A DNA stretch of 64,000 nt, taken from positions 496,001 through 560,000 of the forward strand of contig JANATF010000010.1 of NCBI GenBank assembly GCA_029449245.1. The letters run 5' to 3'. The position numbers and the translations under genes were made by a program. Positions 40,845 through 52,940 of this stretch are shown in pieces (position 1 is the first letter of the stretch; each line of letters starts with the position of its first letter). This DNA comes from Mortierella alpina (taxonomy: Eukaryota > Mortierellomycota > Mortierellomycetes > Mortierellales > Mortierellaceae). Below the pieces are notes generated by a model. The model was not told where the DNA came from. It did no database searches and worked only from the letters and a program-made list of their open reading frames with translations.

Positions 40845-43800
40845 TCATTGGCGCTGCTGGGGGTAGGGGAACGGTGGCAGGTTATTGTTGTAGCCGCCAC
40901 GTCCGCGACTGGCGGGTGCGTGGGTGGAGTGACCATACCACCCTTGGCCGGGTGTCTGCGCGGATGGAGCTGCCTGGGCAGGCAGGATGCCTGGTGGCAG
41001 AGCTCCAGCATATCCCGCGGCTGGTGTTCCGTATGTAGGAGCATTGACGGGGGGTCCATAATTGTTAACGGGCGCGAATCCTGGGACCTGTTGTGGCTGA
41101 GGGGCGTAGTGAGGTGCGGGTGCGAATCCAGCGCCGCCGTGGTGTCCGCCACGACCGCCGCCATACCCGCCGCGTCCACCACCACCACCATATCCGCCGG
41201 ACTGATGGTTGCCATACCCGCCACCTCCCTGCTGTCCGCCGTATCCGCCTCCACGGGGCATGTTGTGGCCACCCCGATTGAAGCCTCCATTTCCATATCC
41301 ACCATCGCCGCCACCGCCATATCCACCGTATCCACCGCCGCCATAACCTCCGCCCTGCGAGTTGTCATATCCTCCCTGTCTTCCGTAGCCTTGAGACTGG
41401 TGATCACCACCGTATCCGCCGCGTCCCGAGAATCCACCTCGCTGGCCGTGGGAGGCGCCTCGATGGCCTGAATCTCCATAGCCACCTCGGCCGCCACGTC
41501 CTCCTCCATAGCCCACGTGTCCTGGTCGCGAGTCATAGCCCTGGTATGGGTCATTTTTGGGGAACCGTGAACCATCGTGGTTGGCGCCGCCATTGTAGCC
41601 TCCATAACCGCCTCCGTTGTTCGCTTGCGGGTTAGATCGCTCATAGCTTTGGCCAGGATACGTCCTGTCAGACGCACCACGGTTTTCAGCGGTGAATCCG
41701 CCGCGACCACCACGGAAGCTGGAGCCTCCACGGCCATTGCGATCAAAGCCGCCCTGGTATCCATTGCTTTGACCACGGTTGTTGAAGCCGCCACGTCCAC
41801 CACGACCGCCTCTTCCACCACGACCACCTCTCTGCGATCCTCCACCGTTCCTGATCCATTGAATGTCGTCTGGACTGAGCACACGCTTGGGTGGATTGAC
41901 GCCCTTTAGCATGAGCGACTGGTGGATAAATCCTTCGGGTGAGGGTGGGTTCGAGAAGATAGCACTGATCGAGGTGTCAACAGGAATGTCCTCGAGTCCG
42001 TAGTCCACCAAAGGCGAAGGGAAGGAGCTACGGGGAATGCAACTCGGGTCTCGCGACACGTTGCCCAAAAGGCGACCACTCTTCTTGTACTCGAGATAGT
42101 ACACTTCGCCTTCACTCCTTGAGCTATACAGCTTGTCACAGAGAGTGTCGTAGAGCTTGCTCTTCTCACTGACAAAAAGCAATTCCTTTCCAAATTTGTT
42201 GCGCTCCACCTCGTCCTCCGTCAGCTTGGGGTAAAGTGGTGCCATGGCATCAAGGAGACGCTTGGGGTCCAGGAACGGCAACAATGCCACACCTTGCCAG
42301 GCAAATTTCTTGCCGTTCAAGTCCAGGTCAAAGTTCTCGGGATAAAAGTCGATAATTGGCGAGTCTTCCTCGTACATCAATGGCTGGAATGCTGGTGGGA
42401 TATGCTGCTTACTGGCGGCTGGCAACACACCCATGAGCTGCTCGATGGGGTGGAACGGTTGGCCGAGCTCAAAGTTGATCTCGATATCGCCAATGTCAAC
42501 AAAGTCGGAGGCGAACGGGGAGTAATGATATGGATAATACCACTGCCAAGAGGGACACCCTTGCATGTAGTATTTCATGACCCAGCAGCATCCCTCGATA
42601 TAACTCTTGACAATGCTATTAGTGACAAACGAAACGGTAGAAGGTGTTAATAATTGCCGATAGGAGCACGCAAAAGTTCACTCCAAGTCGAGAGATCGTG
42701 CACTCACGCTCTTCGGGCTTCCGCGTCCGAAAGCTCGATATGAAATTTGTTACGGTAGTACCGCTCCTTGTATTCCGGTTCCCACAGTCTGACATTGTCA
42801 AAGGGCTCCTCGTCGTCAGCAATGACCCTCTTTTTGACAATCTCGGCTGGAATCGGGGTGGGAGTGGCTGCTGCCTCGGTGTCATCATCATCCTCTGCAA
42901 CAGAGTCGTCGCCGTTCTTGCTCTCGTCTTCCTCGACCTCTGCGTGCGTTCGCTTCAAGGGATTGACCTCTGGCATGGCTGCGTCTTCTGACGGTTTCTC
43001 CGCAGCAGATTCCTCGTCCTGTTTGTCTCCATCTGCCATTGCGACGTCCTGACGATTCTCGACAGCAGCGTCTTCCTTTGCAGATTCGTCCTTTGAAGGC
43101 TCTTCCGTGGCTGATTCGTCTTTGGAAGGTTCTTCCTTGGCAGATTCTCCTTGAGCAAGCTCAGCCTTCAGAAGGGCTGCCGCTGCTTGGTTCGAGGCGG
43201 TTCTTATCCGGACCTTCTCCTCCATGATCTTCTTGTTGAGAGCAGCAACTTCCTTTTCAGCCTCTGCCTTGTTGCTCAAGCCCTTGACGGCAACTGCGGG
43301 CATGTTCCATGCTGTGTTCTGGGAAAGAGCTGCACCACCCTCCTGTGATGCATACATGGCCCTGGCCTCGTCCTCAATCTTTCTCCGCTTGTTGTTCTTT
43401 GCTCTCCGCTCCTCCTTCTCGCGACGCTCCTGGAAGATCCCGTCTTCCTTCTTGCCGAGCTCGGTCATAAGAAACTGGGCCCGCTTCAGGTCTACATCGC
43501 CGTTTCTGGTCATGTATCCACCCATAAGAGGAAGGACTTGCTTCCAGATCTCAATCAGGATGTCAATGGCACCCTCCCTCGTCTCCAGTGAAGGCAAATG
43601 CGGCAAAAAGTCGTTTCCAACAAAGAAGCACAAGAAGACCCAGTCATCAATAGCTTGCTCAAGATCCCACTCAAACGGTAGATTTTCGACCTTGAGTTCG
43701 ATCTCAAGGTACTCGCGGAGGATGCTGACGTTGAGGTAGATGTATGGTTTCTCTGTCGCGGGTGGAGCCTTTTCATCGAAATCGCCAGACTTGACCTTTG

Positions 43801-45126
43801 CCTTGCCCTGGCACTGCGCTGCCATGTGTCCGGGCTGATTGCATAGAAAGCATTTATTCTTTGCGCTGCCCTCCTGAAAGAATACATCTTCTCGAAGTAC
43901 CTTGAAGTACGGCTCGTGCGTACCGAGTGCCAACATGATCAGATCAGCGTCCTAAATTTGCAACCGCAGGTTAGTATGGAAATTTTGAACATTTGCGCAG
44001 CGAGTATCGCATGAGGTCAGGCAAAGAGACACATACCAATCCGTAGATGACATGGCTAGTGTTGGGGTTGTGGTGGGGAGCGGATCGCTGGGATCGGATA
44101 AAGTTCATCATTTTGTGTTCGCCCTCTCCAGGAACGCTGCCGTCAGAAAGAATAACCTTGAGATTCTGCCAACCAGGATCCTCATTCAGCTTCTTGGCGA
44201 CCCAAAATCGAAGTGTTTTTCCAAGGTTGATCATGAAGGGTGTTCCTGGCGTAATGCAGTTGGAGTCGAATTTCGCCTCTGTATCGTGCTCGGGTCGCTG
44301 ACTCTTCAATTCAGCTAACACGATGGAGATAAAAGAATGTCAGTCAACATGCTAACAGAGTTTGGGGTAATGAAGGTCGATCAGGCTCATTAGTCATACC
44401 TGTAAGTTCTTCCCAGGCCTTCTCTTCACTGGCCGCCTTCTCCTTGGCTTCCTGTGCAGTTCTGAAACGTCTTGATCGCTGCTGGTTCATTTTAGCTCGA
44501 GGCGCAACTCCATCTGTACATAAACGAACAAAGAAGTTTGTTTAGCATAGTTCTCGTGCGATCCTTACATGCACAAGTAGGTGATGCCACTACTGTTGGG
44601 TATGAACCTACCAACTGCCATATAGAGCATCTTGCGGGGACGGACCATGTTGACAATGCGCTCGATGTATGCAAAGATGGCAACAAACATCTCCTCCTCG
44701 TTCGCTGGCGGAGGCTGTTGTGGTGGAAGGGGGTCAAGGTTGGGACAGGGTCAATTCATGATTCAAGAGGATGCAGCACAGAGCAGAGAGCAGAGAGGCA
44801 AATATATCAAGCAGATGCACAATACCTTTCCTTCTGGTTTACAGCAGGGGTGGATAATGTTGTTCATGTCGAGATAGAGATAGTCGTTCTCTTCATTGTT
44901 GGGATTAGGCTTTGTGATGTCGATAGGCACTGTCACTCCGTCAATTTCCTTTGGTTTCTCCTCGACGAGATTGGTTGTGATCTTTGGGTACTTGTTGGCA
45001 AGCCTGGTCACGAATGTAGGTTAGTATTAGTCACGATCTACGCAGAGCATCAATGACTGACAGGACGGAAAACAAGGCAGCAGCAGCAGCAACAACGCAC
45101 CATCTGAAAAGGGCGGGGACTCCCAT
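40845..45126 (-). CDS. RAT1: Nuclear 5'-3' exoribonuclease Rat1/Xrn2
   Basis: Seven exons on the minus strand, about 45126-45101, 45003-44826, 44714-44612, 44513-44400, 44314-44037, 43951-42708 and 42615-40845, give 1237 residues. The N-terminus is the family start [16 protein letters not shown]. Catalytic acidic motifs follow in order: [45 protein letters not shown] and [21 protein letters not shown] zinc knuckle ([14 protein letters not shown]) favours Rat1/Xrn2 over Xrn1, as do the overall length and the lack of Xrn1's C-terminal domains. The XRN core continues through [19 protein letters not shown] and the [14 protein letters not shown] segment. The last ~270 residues are an RGG/YGG-rich tail. 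The enzyme degrades RNA from 5' monophosphates in the nucleus, driving transcription termination and rRNA trimming. The first exon is only 26 nt. Confidence 0.95.
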
Positions 45127-45548
45127 GATGTAGACGGGGGAATCAAGGCTGTTGGGGAGAGGAGTGAAGGAAAAGCAAACGGGAAAAGGGGATGGCGATA
45201 AAGGAATGTGCAGCGAGGAGTGGCGGATCAAGGTGATTGATGAGTGACTGAGGGAGAAGGCAACAGGGTGGGTGGCGAAGAGGATAAGAAAAAAAAAAAA
45301 AAATTGGCTTAAGGGTGTAATTTGTACATGACGTACAGCATGAGCGCGTGTGTGGCCACAACGTGTGGGCATCCATGCCTCCTTGCTCTCTCTTTTTTAT
45401 TTTTTTTATTTGTTATTCCATTCGCTGCAGACCGGCTCGTTGTTCGTTTGTCCTTCTCTCCTCTTTTCGCCCTCTCCACCTCACTGCGCTTGGTGCCAGC
45501 CCACTCACCCCCTCCCACTCCCCACTGTCGCCTATACTTCCAATCAAC

Positions 45549-47731
45549 ATGGACGCCATCAGCTCCGAGGACATTGTTCAGTTCTGTGCCATCACTTCCG
45601 CCGACCCCGATGTCGCTTCCAATTACCTCACCGTATGTTACCGCTTCTCTGAAGCGGAAGTGTTCTTCTAATCACACCGCAAGCGTGTCAAGTCTTATTA
45701 ACACTGGCAAACCTCTCTGCCTATGGGGCTATAGGTCTGCGATGGATCACTCGATCGCGCTATCACACTCTACATGGAAAGCGGAGGCATCGATCTAGCA
45801 GCAACGACCTCTTCCACAAATACCACTAGAAGCCGAGGCGAGCGCCGGTCACGGTCGTCGTCCGATGAAGGATCTGCAGGCGGCTTTGGGAGCACTCTGG
45901 ATCAGGACGAGGAACTTGCACGCTCCCTTCAGCAGGAGGATTCCAATGCAGCGAGTGCCATCCGTGCACCGATCGCACCCCGGCATGAAATGCTGCTGGG
46001 CGATGACTATGGCGACCACTCCGGTTCGATGTTTGGAGGATCCTCCCGTATGTAGATGCTTCGAAAAAGAGACCCACTGGGCTTGGAGGAACCCGTAGGT
46101 CCCCTACACTGTTTACTAACCCTTCATCCACTTTTTATCATTTGTCCGTTCAAGGAGCTCGTGCTGCCCCATCAGTGTTTCTGCCACCAGACTCATCAAG
46201 TCTTGCCAGGGATGCCTTCCGTGATTTCGCAGCAGAGGCTGCAACATTGGGTGGGGATACCAGCCCAAAGACATCAAGACTAGCAGATCTTTTCAAGGCA
46301 CCTCTGGATATGATGGCGAGAGGCGATTTTGACCAGGTAGGGTGATGCGCACTGCTACACACTGCTCCGTACTACATGAGATGTCTCTCTGTCATCAGGA
46401 CTTTATTTCGACCCGCAGTCTCTCACTCCATAAGGCTTCGTATTTTAGAGTCGAAATGTTGCGAAGAACGAAACAAAGTGGCTCATGGTCAACATTCAGG
46501 AAGCAGGCGTCTTTGCTTGCCAAGTCTTGAATCGGGATCTCTGGAGTGACAGGAGCGTGAAGGAGATCGTCAAAGAGAACTTTGTCTTTTTGCAGGTACA
46601 TGACTGTACAATTGTGGATCATGCCCAAACCGCCCTTCGTTACTCCTACTTGGACACCAACATTAGATTTTTTTCCTTGTCCTGCGACAAAGTTCTACTC
46701 GGATAGCGTTGAGGGCAAAAAGTATGCAGCATACTATCCCTTGAAGACTTTTCCTCATATCGCCATCATCGACCCTCGAACAGGTATCGCATTTGTGCAC
46801 GCTGGCGAGTGAGGGATTCCACGGTTCCATTTTCAATCGTTTCTCTGACATCTCTGACATTGTATATTGCATTCCAATTTGTCGTAGCCGAGAGGATGCA
46901 TGTTTGGAGCAAAGCCATCGACCCCGTCGACTTTCTTTCTGATGGTACTGTCAGATATTCTACTTGCTATTATCCAGTCTTGTGCTATTCGTTTGCCTTG
47001 ATTTTAATATATCATCCCCTCGCCAATGCATAGTTTCTGAATTCCTCGACATGCACTCGCTCACGGACTCGACATCAAAGCCATCGCAACCAAAGAAGAA
47101 GAAGCTGGTCAAGGATGTTTCCGACATGACGGAGGAAGAACAGCTGCAGGCAGCCATGGTAGCATCTATGGGCGGAGATCCCTCCACAGCCATCAACCTA
47201 GAGGACCAGGAAGAAACGCCCTCCACATCAACTCCCGAAGGTGATTATTCGAGTCGCAGGAGAAGCATAGTAGTCTGCTATTTCATCTCGGTACTGATCA
47301 TTTGCTTTTCGTAATTATAGATGCGACCCCGGTAGCAGCTGAGGTGTCGGTTTTTGACAGCATACAGCCCGTGCGCCACGAGGAGCCCACAGATCCCGCA
47401 ACATCAACTAGAATTGGATTTCGTCTCAGCGATGGCTCTCGTTTGATGCGCAGATTTTCAAAGACGGCCCCCGTCCGGGTATTGTTCGAGTACATAAAGT
47501 CCGAGGTAGAGGATGCAAGAACACAGCCATTCGAGGTAGGTCGTCGATCATTATCCAGGAGGCAAGTGATTGATCCGTTGAACAATAGCTTGATCTCAAC
47601 CTTTTTCCGTTCCTGCCCTTGCGTTCGTTTGTGTCTAGCTCGTATTCATTGGCAAGCAGCTACTGGAGGATGTCGACAAGACGCTAGCGGAGGTTGGTGT
47701 TGAAAATGCACAAATCATGGTTCAAATGTGA
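45549..47731 (+). CDS. UBA-UAS-UBX protein (UBXN7/Ubx5-type p97/Cdc48 adaptor)
   Basis: Nine exons, about 45549-45632, 45735-46047, 46155-46336, 46449-46595, 46693-46783, 46888-46944, 47034-47240, 47321-47535 and 47639-47731, give 462 residues. An N-terminal UBA-like region (FCAITSADPDVASNYLTVCD) should bind ubiquitin. The central thioredoxin-like UAS domain contains FDQSRNVAKNETKWLMVNIQ, FACQVLNRDLWSD and FPHIAIIDPRT. A helical acidic segment EEEQLQAAMVASMGG could be a ubiquitin-interacting motif. The C-terminal UBX domain runs from RIGFRLSDGSRLMRRF to VGVENAQIMVQM. Such proteins recruit Cdc48/p97 to ubiquitylated substrates, including cullin targets. The usual RTGERM in the UAS domain reads RTAERM across the exon 5/6 junction. 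It converges with the UQCC2-like gene. Confidence 0.9.
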
Positions 47732-48020
47732 GGGTCGCCAATGATTTCGGCCGGCGCGACATGACACGGTCCATGAAAAGACGAGAGCTTCCGCGAGCAA
47801 GTCAGGCACCACGCGTCCTCCCACCATGACGTTTTCCTGATGAGGCGGGCGAGCACTGCGCTGTTTTTGCGAAAAATCCGTCCATGCCTGGATGGAAGGA
47901 CAACAATACACCAATAAAATACTCTACAAATATTGAGATAATGGTTGTCGTTTTTTATGATACAGGTTGAAAGTGTGGGTGGATGGATGCTGAATTGAAA
48001 TAGAAGAAAACAAGAGCTGA
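47732..48020. other. Shared 3' region of the UBX and UQCC2-like genes
   Basis: A convergent intergenic space of 289 bp; the plus strand has a caataaaa-like signal near 47911. No gene is seen. Confidence 0.45.
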
Positions 48021-48540
48021 TCACTTGGCTGTCCGGAAGAGCTTCTGGAAGAAGCTGGGTCCCTTCTTTCCAATGGCTTCAAAGTTCTTCTTGGCCGTCT
48101 CCTTCTCAAGCATGTCGACGAGCTTGGAGTAGTAGTTGGGGTTGCTAGCAGGCGTCAACAACTTTGGCGAGAGTGGATACTAGCACACCGACACAGCGAA
48201 AAGGCAATATTGCGCATTAGTACATCTCGTTCTTCCAAAGAGTGTCCTTGTCGGTTTGTTTCTGAGCATTAGCGTGGGTCTCCCAAGGTACCTTCTGCTT
48301 GAACTCGTTGTTGGTGATCTTTTGCAGAGCCTCAAGCTGCACCTGGGCGTCCTTGATGCGGGCTGCAAGGGTATCGTGGTTGGCTCCGGAGGCGAGGGGG
48401 GATCGAAATGTCTCGGTGACCTGGCTTCTGAGGGCCGTTTTCATGTTGCGAGTGGGGCGGATGGGATCAGCAGGCCACCGGTTGATGACACGGAGGTACG
48501 CCCTGTACAGGCTGGGAACGGATTGTGATGGGGACGACAT
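48021..48540 (-). CDS. Complex III assembly factor, UQCC2/Cbp6-like
   Basis: Two exons, about 48540-48292 and 48179-48021, give 135 residues. The N-terminal LYR-like segment SLYRAYLRVINRWPADPIRP is followed by LRSQVTETFR, then a predicted helix ending NEFKQK|YPLSPKL and a basic C-terminus ending FFQKLFRTAK. The pattern YR..L.....WP.D..R, then LR..V...FR and K.KYP, resembles metazoan UQCC2 (Mnf1) and yeast Cbp6, which bind newly made cytochrome b for the bc1 complex at the mitochondrial inner membrane. Sequence is short and divergence high, so another LYR-type mitochondrial protein remains possible. It shares an ~0.8-kb divergent promoter with the kinase gene. Confidence 0.68.
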
Positions 48541-49338
48541 TGATGAAGGCGTGGAACGGTGGACAAGGGTGTGAACGATGCACAGAGGATTCCATGGCCC
48601 CGGCGAGCATATCTTTTGTTTATGTGGCTTGCGTACGATTTTCACAGCTTGACGCTGGACTGGATTTCCACGCTGCTTTTGTGCCAGCGCTGATCAGGCT
48701 CCCGGCGGGGCGCGGGTGCGACAGTCTGAGGGGAAGTTCAGACACGTCCAGTGATAGGCCACCATGACGAGAGCTGAGGGAGCACCCTGGCCAGAAGGAG
48801 AGCGAGAGACTGGAGCGAGCGCGGTGAAGAGAGCGCAAATAAGGGCCGAGTAGGTTTGCCCAGTAGGTTTGCGAGAGCCACGCTGTTGCCGCGCCATGAA
48901 CGTATGATAGGATTATGTGGATTGGAATCAGGGGTCAAAAATGAGCGAAAGCAAAAACAAGTACTACGGCCGATGTATGTTGGCTGGCGATGTGACGAAG
49001 GAACCATCCACGCCAGCAGCGCCCTTTGTCTTTTTTGGAGGAGTGGGTGGTTGCTCTGCGGCCATGTCTCTTGTCTCTTGTCTCTTGTCTCTCGCCTCTC
49101 GTCTCTCGTCTCTCGTCTCTTCTTTTTCTCTCGTCCCGTTCTCCACTGTCGCCCTCCACCCTTGTCCACCCTTGCCCACCCTTGTCCACCTCCACCTCTC
49201 CTGTCCACCGTCCCCGTCCCCGTCTGCCACCCGCGCTGCATTCACACGCCATTGCTGCCCGCTCTACCCATCTCCGCGCTCTCCCTCGTTCTGCCCATCC
49301 CGCAACTCTATTCCTGTGCTCCATTCCTCCCCTGCACA
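48541..49338. other. Divergent promoter region of UQCC2-like and kinase genes
   Basis: Contains a minisatellite and an adjacent C/T-rich tract listed separately. The larger ORFs here arise from that low-complexity sequence and are not considered coding. Confidence 0.5.
49065..49197. repeat. Pyrimidine minisatellites upstream of the kinase gene
   Basis: Two adjacent arrays: a 7-bp unit (tgtctct/cgtctct) repeated about eight times at 49065-49121, then a ~10-bp unit (cccttgtcca variants) repeated four times at about 49154-49197. Almost all purines are on the minus strand, so H-DNA or other unusual structure is possible. Confidence 0.8.
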
Positions 49339-52300
49339 ATGGTAACCATGTCCACCCCCGACCTACATCCTCCCCGACGCTCCACACTTTTGGTCTGAAT
49401 GCTAACCATACCACAACATACCCTTTCTACCTCTGCCTACTCTCTCCATGCGGCTTCTCGTCGGTTAATATTACATATGTATCTCTGGGTTGGCAACCCC
49501 TGTCTTTCGACCTATCGATGACATCGTTCCCGCTGGGCTGAAATTCACATCTGCTTATGAAAATACGCAACGGGGCACTATACTCCGCATCCACCAGAGC
49601 GCCTCCAGCCAGCTCGATCCAGAGGAGTACTACGTCAAACTCGAGCGCATCGGTAAGAGCTTCACGAAGGATCCCACTGATTTTCGATATGGATCGCGTC
49701 TGGCCCTATCGTGCTCGGACTGACTTTGAAAAAAAAACTCGTCCGCGCTCTTTCATTTCTGCTTGCTCGCGTTGCTCAACGCTCACTAGGCAAGGGATCA
49801 TTTGGCGAAGTCTTTAAAGGGTAATATGTCCACGATGCTTTGCGATGAACAAGAGCCGTGCCTCGCAGTGTAGGGTTGGGCAAAAAGGCGCGTCTCTTTG
49901 TCTGCTTGTCTGATTGGGGGAGTTCAAGCGTGTGTGCTCCTATTATGCATCCAAGAGGGTGCAACATCCTCGCGGCAGGGTACTATCCGGCGATCGACTG
50001 AGACCAGGGTTGGATGCTGGTCAATCATTCCCCTTATCTCTCTCCACACCCCACACCCCCTCCTGTCTCCATCTCCATTTCCATCTCCTGCTCCTGCTCC
50101 TGTAGCTCTGCTACCAGCAAGAGTCGTCTACCTCTCCCCCTGAGACTCGTCCTACTGTAACAGGAGCACAGAGTTACTGCTTTCATCGTACTGTTGTCGT
50201 CGTCGTTGCATCCGCAAACTACTTTCAGGCAAAATGAAAGCCAAAAAAAGAGCCGAGTGGTTGGCCTAACCGCTCGCACGACACACATTTTCCTCACAAG
50301 TGTTCTACCCTGTCCGTCCCGTCCGTCCTAACATCATGCGAATACTGCCTTCCTCCTTCTCCTTGCTCAGCTTTGACCGAAGAACAAAGAAGCCCGTGGC
50401 CATCAAGATCATTGACCTAGAGAATGCTGAAGATGAGATTGACGATATCCAACAAGAGATCAATATTCTTTCACAACTGGACTCGCCCTATGTAACAAGG
50501 TAAAGTGAATTCAGCGCACAAGCAAAGTAGCGTTAGTATACAAAGAATGAGGCTCCCTCCCTCCCTCCCCCCTCTTTTTCACACGGCAATCGCCTGTCCA
50601 CGGGACCCCATTGACCTGCATCGTCATCTCCAGTCTAACCAACTCTATCAACAAAATCTTTCGATCATGCTGCGTTAGGTACTTCGCATCGTTTCTCAAA
50701 GGCGCAAACCTGTGGATCATCATGGAGTATTGTTCAGGCGGGTCTTGTTCAGACCTGGTAAGTCTTTTCTACAGCAGATAATCGTCAATACGAAGGCTGG
50801 ACCTTTAAATTGTTTTCAAGGAGACTAACTGATCCTATGAGCACTCTTCCTCGCGTAGATGAAGGCGGCGACATTCAAAGAGGACTACATCGCTATTATT
50901 GCCCGGGAGCTACTAAAGGGCTTGGAATATCTTCACGACGAGGGCAAGTTGCATCGAGGTAATCAACAGAGAAACTGGGTGGACTGACAAGCTACTCATC
51001 AGGTCTTGCCGCGGAGACGAGTCATACAAAGTCTAGAGACTAATAATGCACGCACTAACCGCATGAATCTCGGTCCCTTTTCCTCTCTATGCATGATGTG
51101 CAAATGATTGCTTCTTTGGCATACAGACATCAAAGGTATCGCATGCACGCACTGACTGCCATGCTTATAGATGCAGCCCTTGAAAGAAAGGAAAAAAAAC
51201 CATAAGAGTATGGATGCTTATGTGATCACTATTGACACTTCATTAGCGGCCAATGTTCTATTGACTACAGACGGGGATGTCAAACTCGCAGACTTTGGCG
51301 TTTCAGGGCAGGTGAGACGCGGTGCATCTTTTTTCTATTGGATCCATTCTGAAACCTGCATCTACAGCCTTATTAACCCGATGCTGCCCTGCCTCATGCA
51401 TAGCTTACTGCCACAATGACAAAGAAGAATACGTTTGTTGGAACACCTGTAAGTATAGGACATGACAATGGATGCAATTGCTCTAGCTAGACACTGGGTG
51501 CACTGAATATGTGGCGAGAAGGATCCTCATTGAATTTCATCTCTGCGCTCGATAGTTTTGGATGGCTCCAGAGGTGATCAAGCAGTCAGGATACGACAAC
51601 AAGGCAGACATATGGTCATTAGGCATCACTGCCATTGAGCTTGCCAAAGGAGAACCGCCGTATTCAGACATGCATCCGATGAAAGTCCTCTTTCTGATTC
51701 CCAAGAACGCACCGCCGATCTTGGAGGGCAACTATTCCAAAGCGTTCAAGGACTTTGTCTCAGCATGTCTACAGAGGGATCCTGCACTGGTAATTGTCAT
51801 TTCCGGGAAGAAGCACGCGGCATTTCTGTTCGGTGTCAGTTTACAGAGTTGATATGGGTGAATTGACGAGTAATATTCCCTTTCGTCTTTGTTCTATATA
51901 GCGCCCTTCTGCGAAGGAGCTTCAAAAACACAGATTTATTCGCTCAGCCAAGAAGTCATCCTACCTCACAGAGCTCATTGAGATCCATGAACGCTGGTTA
52001 ACAGAAGGCGGTGGACGAGAGAGCGAATCTTCAGACGAGGAAGCAACAAAGTACGACCCCTTCTTACCCCCACGAAAAGCACAACATGCTTGCACTTGAT
52101 GGGTTCTACTGACTGTTCCTGCAATGCCTGCATACACTCACACCCTTTCTTACCTTCCCTTTTTTGTTTGTCTTTCCCTCCCATTTGATTCGAATCTAGT
52201 AGCCGATACGAGGATGCAGAGGATGGTGGGTGGGACTTTAGGACAGTGCATAAGACCCATAATGCAGGACCGTCCGAGATGTATGTGCATGGAGAAAAGA

Positions 52301-52701
52301 TGAAGATGAGTGATTCTGGATACGATACGGTTCGAACCCTACAATACAGGAAGATTGAAAACCTAGCGATCCACGATCGACATGAGAGGCGTGAGCGACC
52401 TGTGTCGACCGAGATGACGCGGGATAAAGTATACCAAACGTTTGTTCGACCGGTCCTTTCCAATGTAAGATTACATTGGAGATATATTTATTTTTTTTTC
52501 CTTTCGAGAAACGTTGCGGATGAACAGCTGTTGACATGATTGTCTTTCCGATATTATTTGTAGCTGCATGGACTATGTCTTCGAGAGAGCGAGCGGCATG
52601 CGATTGAGGATCTACAGCTGGCGTTTGAAAATGCGGAACGCGAAATACCAGGCATCACTCGGCTGTTTGTCAAAGGCTTGAGTGAGGAGCTCAGCGGATG
52701 A
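49339..52701 (+). CDS. Germinal-centre (STE20/MST3-type) serine/threonine kinase
   Basis: Thirteen exons: about 49339-49392, 49598-49652, 49790-49820, 50371-50499, 50679-50757, 50859-50958, 51127-51135, 51247-51311, 51404-51448, 51556-51789, 51902-52050, 52200-52464 and 52564-52701, giving 450 residues. The kinase domain near the N-terminus has [11 protein letters not shown] (P-loop), [53 protein letters not shown] and [12 protein letters not shown]. It ends at the GCK-III junction [18 protein letters not shown], which matches MST3/MST4 and fungal Sps1/Sid1/Nak1. These kinases act in polarity, septation and hippo-like or RAM signalling. The C-terminus is acidic, then helical ([18 protein letters not shown]), as needed to bind a Mob- or Cdc14-like partner. 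Exon 7 is 9 nt and intron 3 is 550 nt. The first exon and start ATG (49339 or 49348) are the least certain. Confidence 0.9.
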
Positions 52702-52940
52702 CGAGTGAGGGGGGGAGGTCGCATTTTTTTTTTTTTTTGAAAACGCAATGCTAATATTTCACCACATGTATTTGTTTTTTTGGAGCGACGAAATAAAAAA
52801 TCAATGACGAAGAAGCGCGATTGAGTATTGCTCTCAAACACAGCTGGAAAAATGGATCATGGGGACGGGAGGGAGACGCAAGTTGTATTAGACAAGGGAG
52901 GGGAAGGGAAAGAAAACGATGACAGAGAAATGGTCAGCGG

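Noticed and set aside
40845-41884. Long ORFs in other frames over the Rat1 tail
   Set aside because: Shadows caused by the G-rich repeat; the Rat1 frame is continuous with the conserved core.
48738-49541. Several ORFs of 140-180 codons on both strands
   Set aside because: They are translations of the pyrimidine minisatellite and leader; overlapping on both strands and repetitive.
52333-52342. ggttcgaacc, resembling a tRNA T-loop B box
   Set aside because: Lies inside a kinase exon with no A box or cloverleaf around it.
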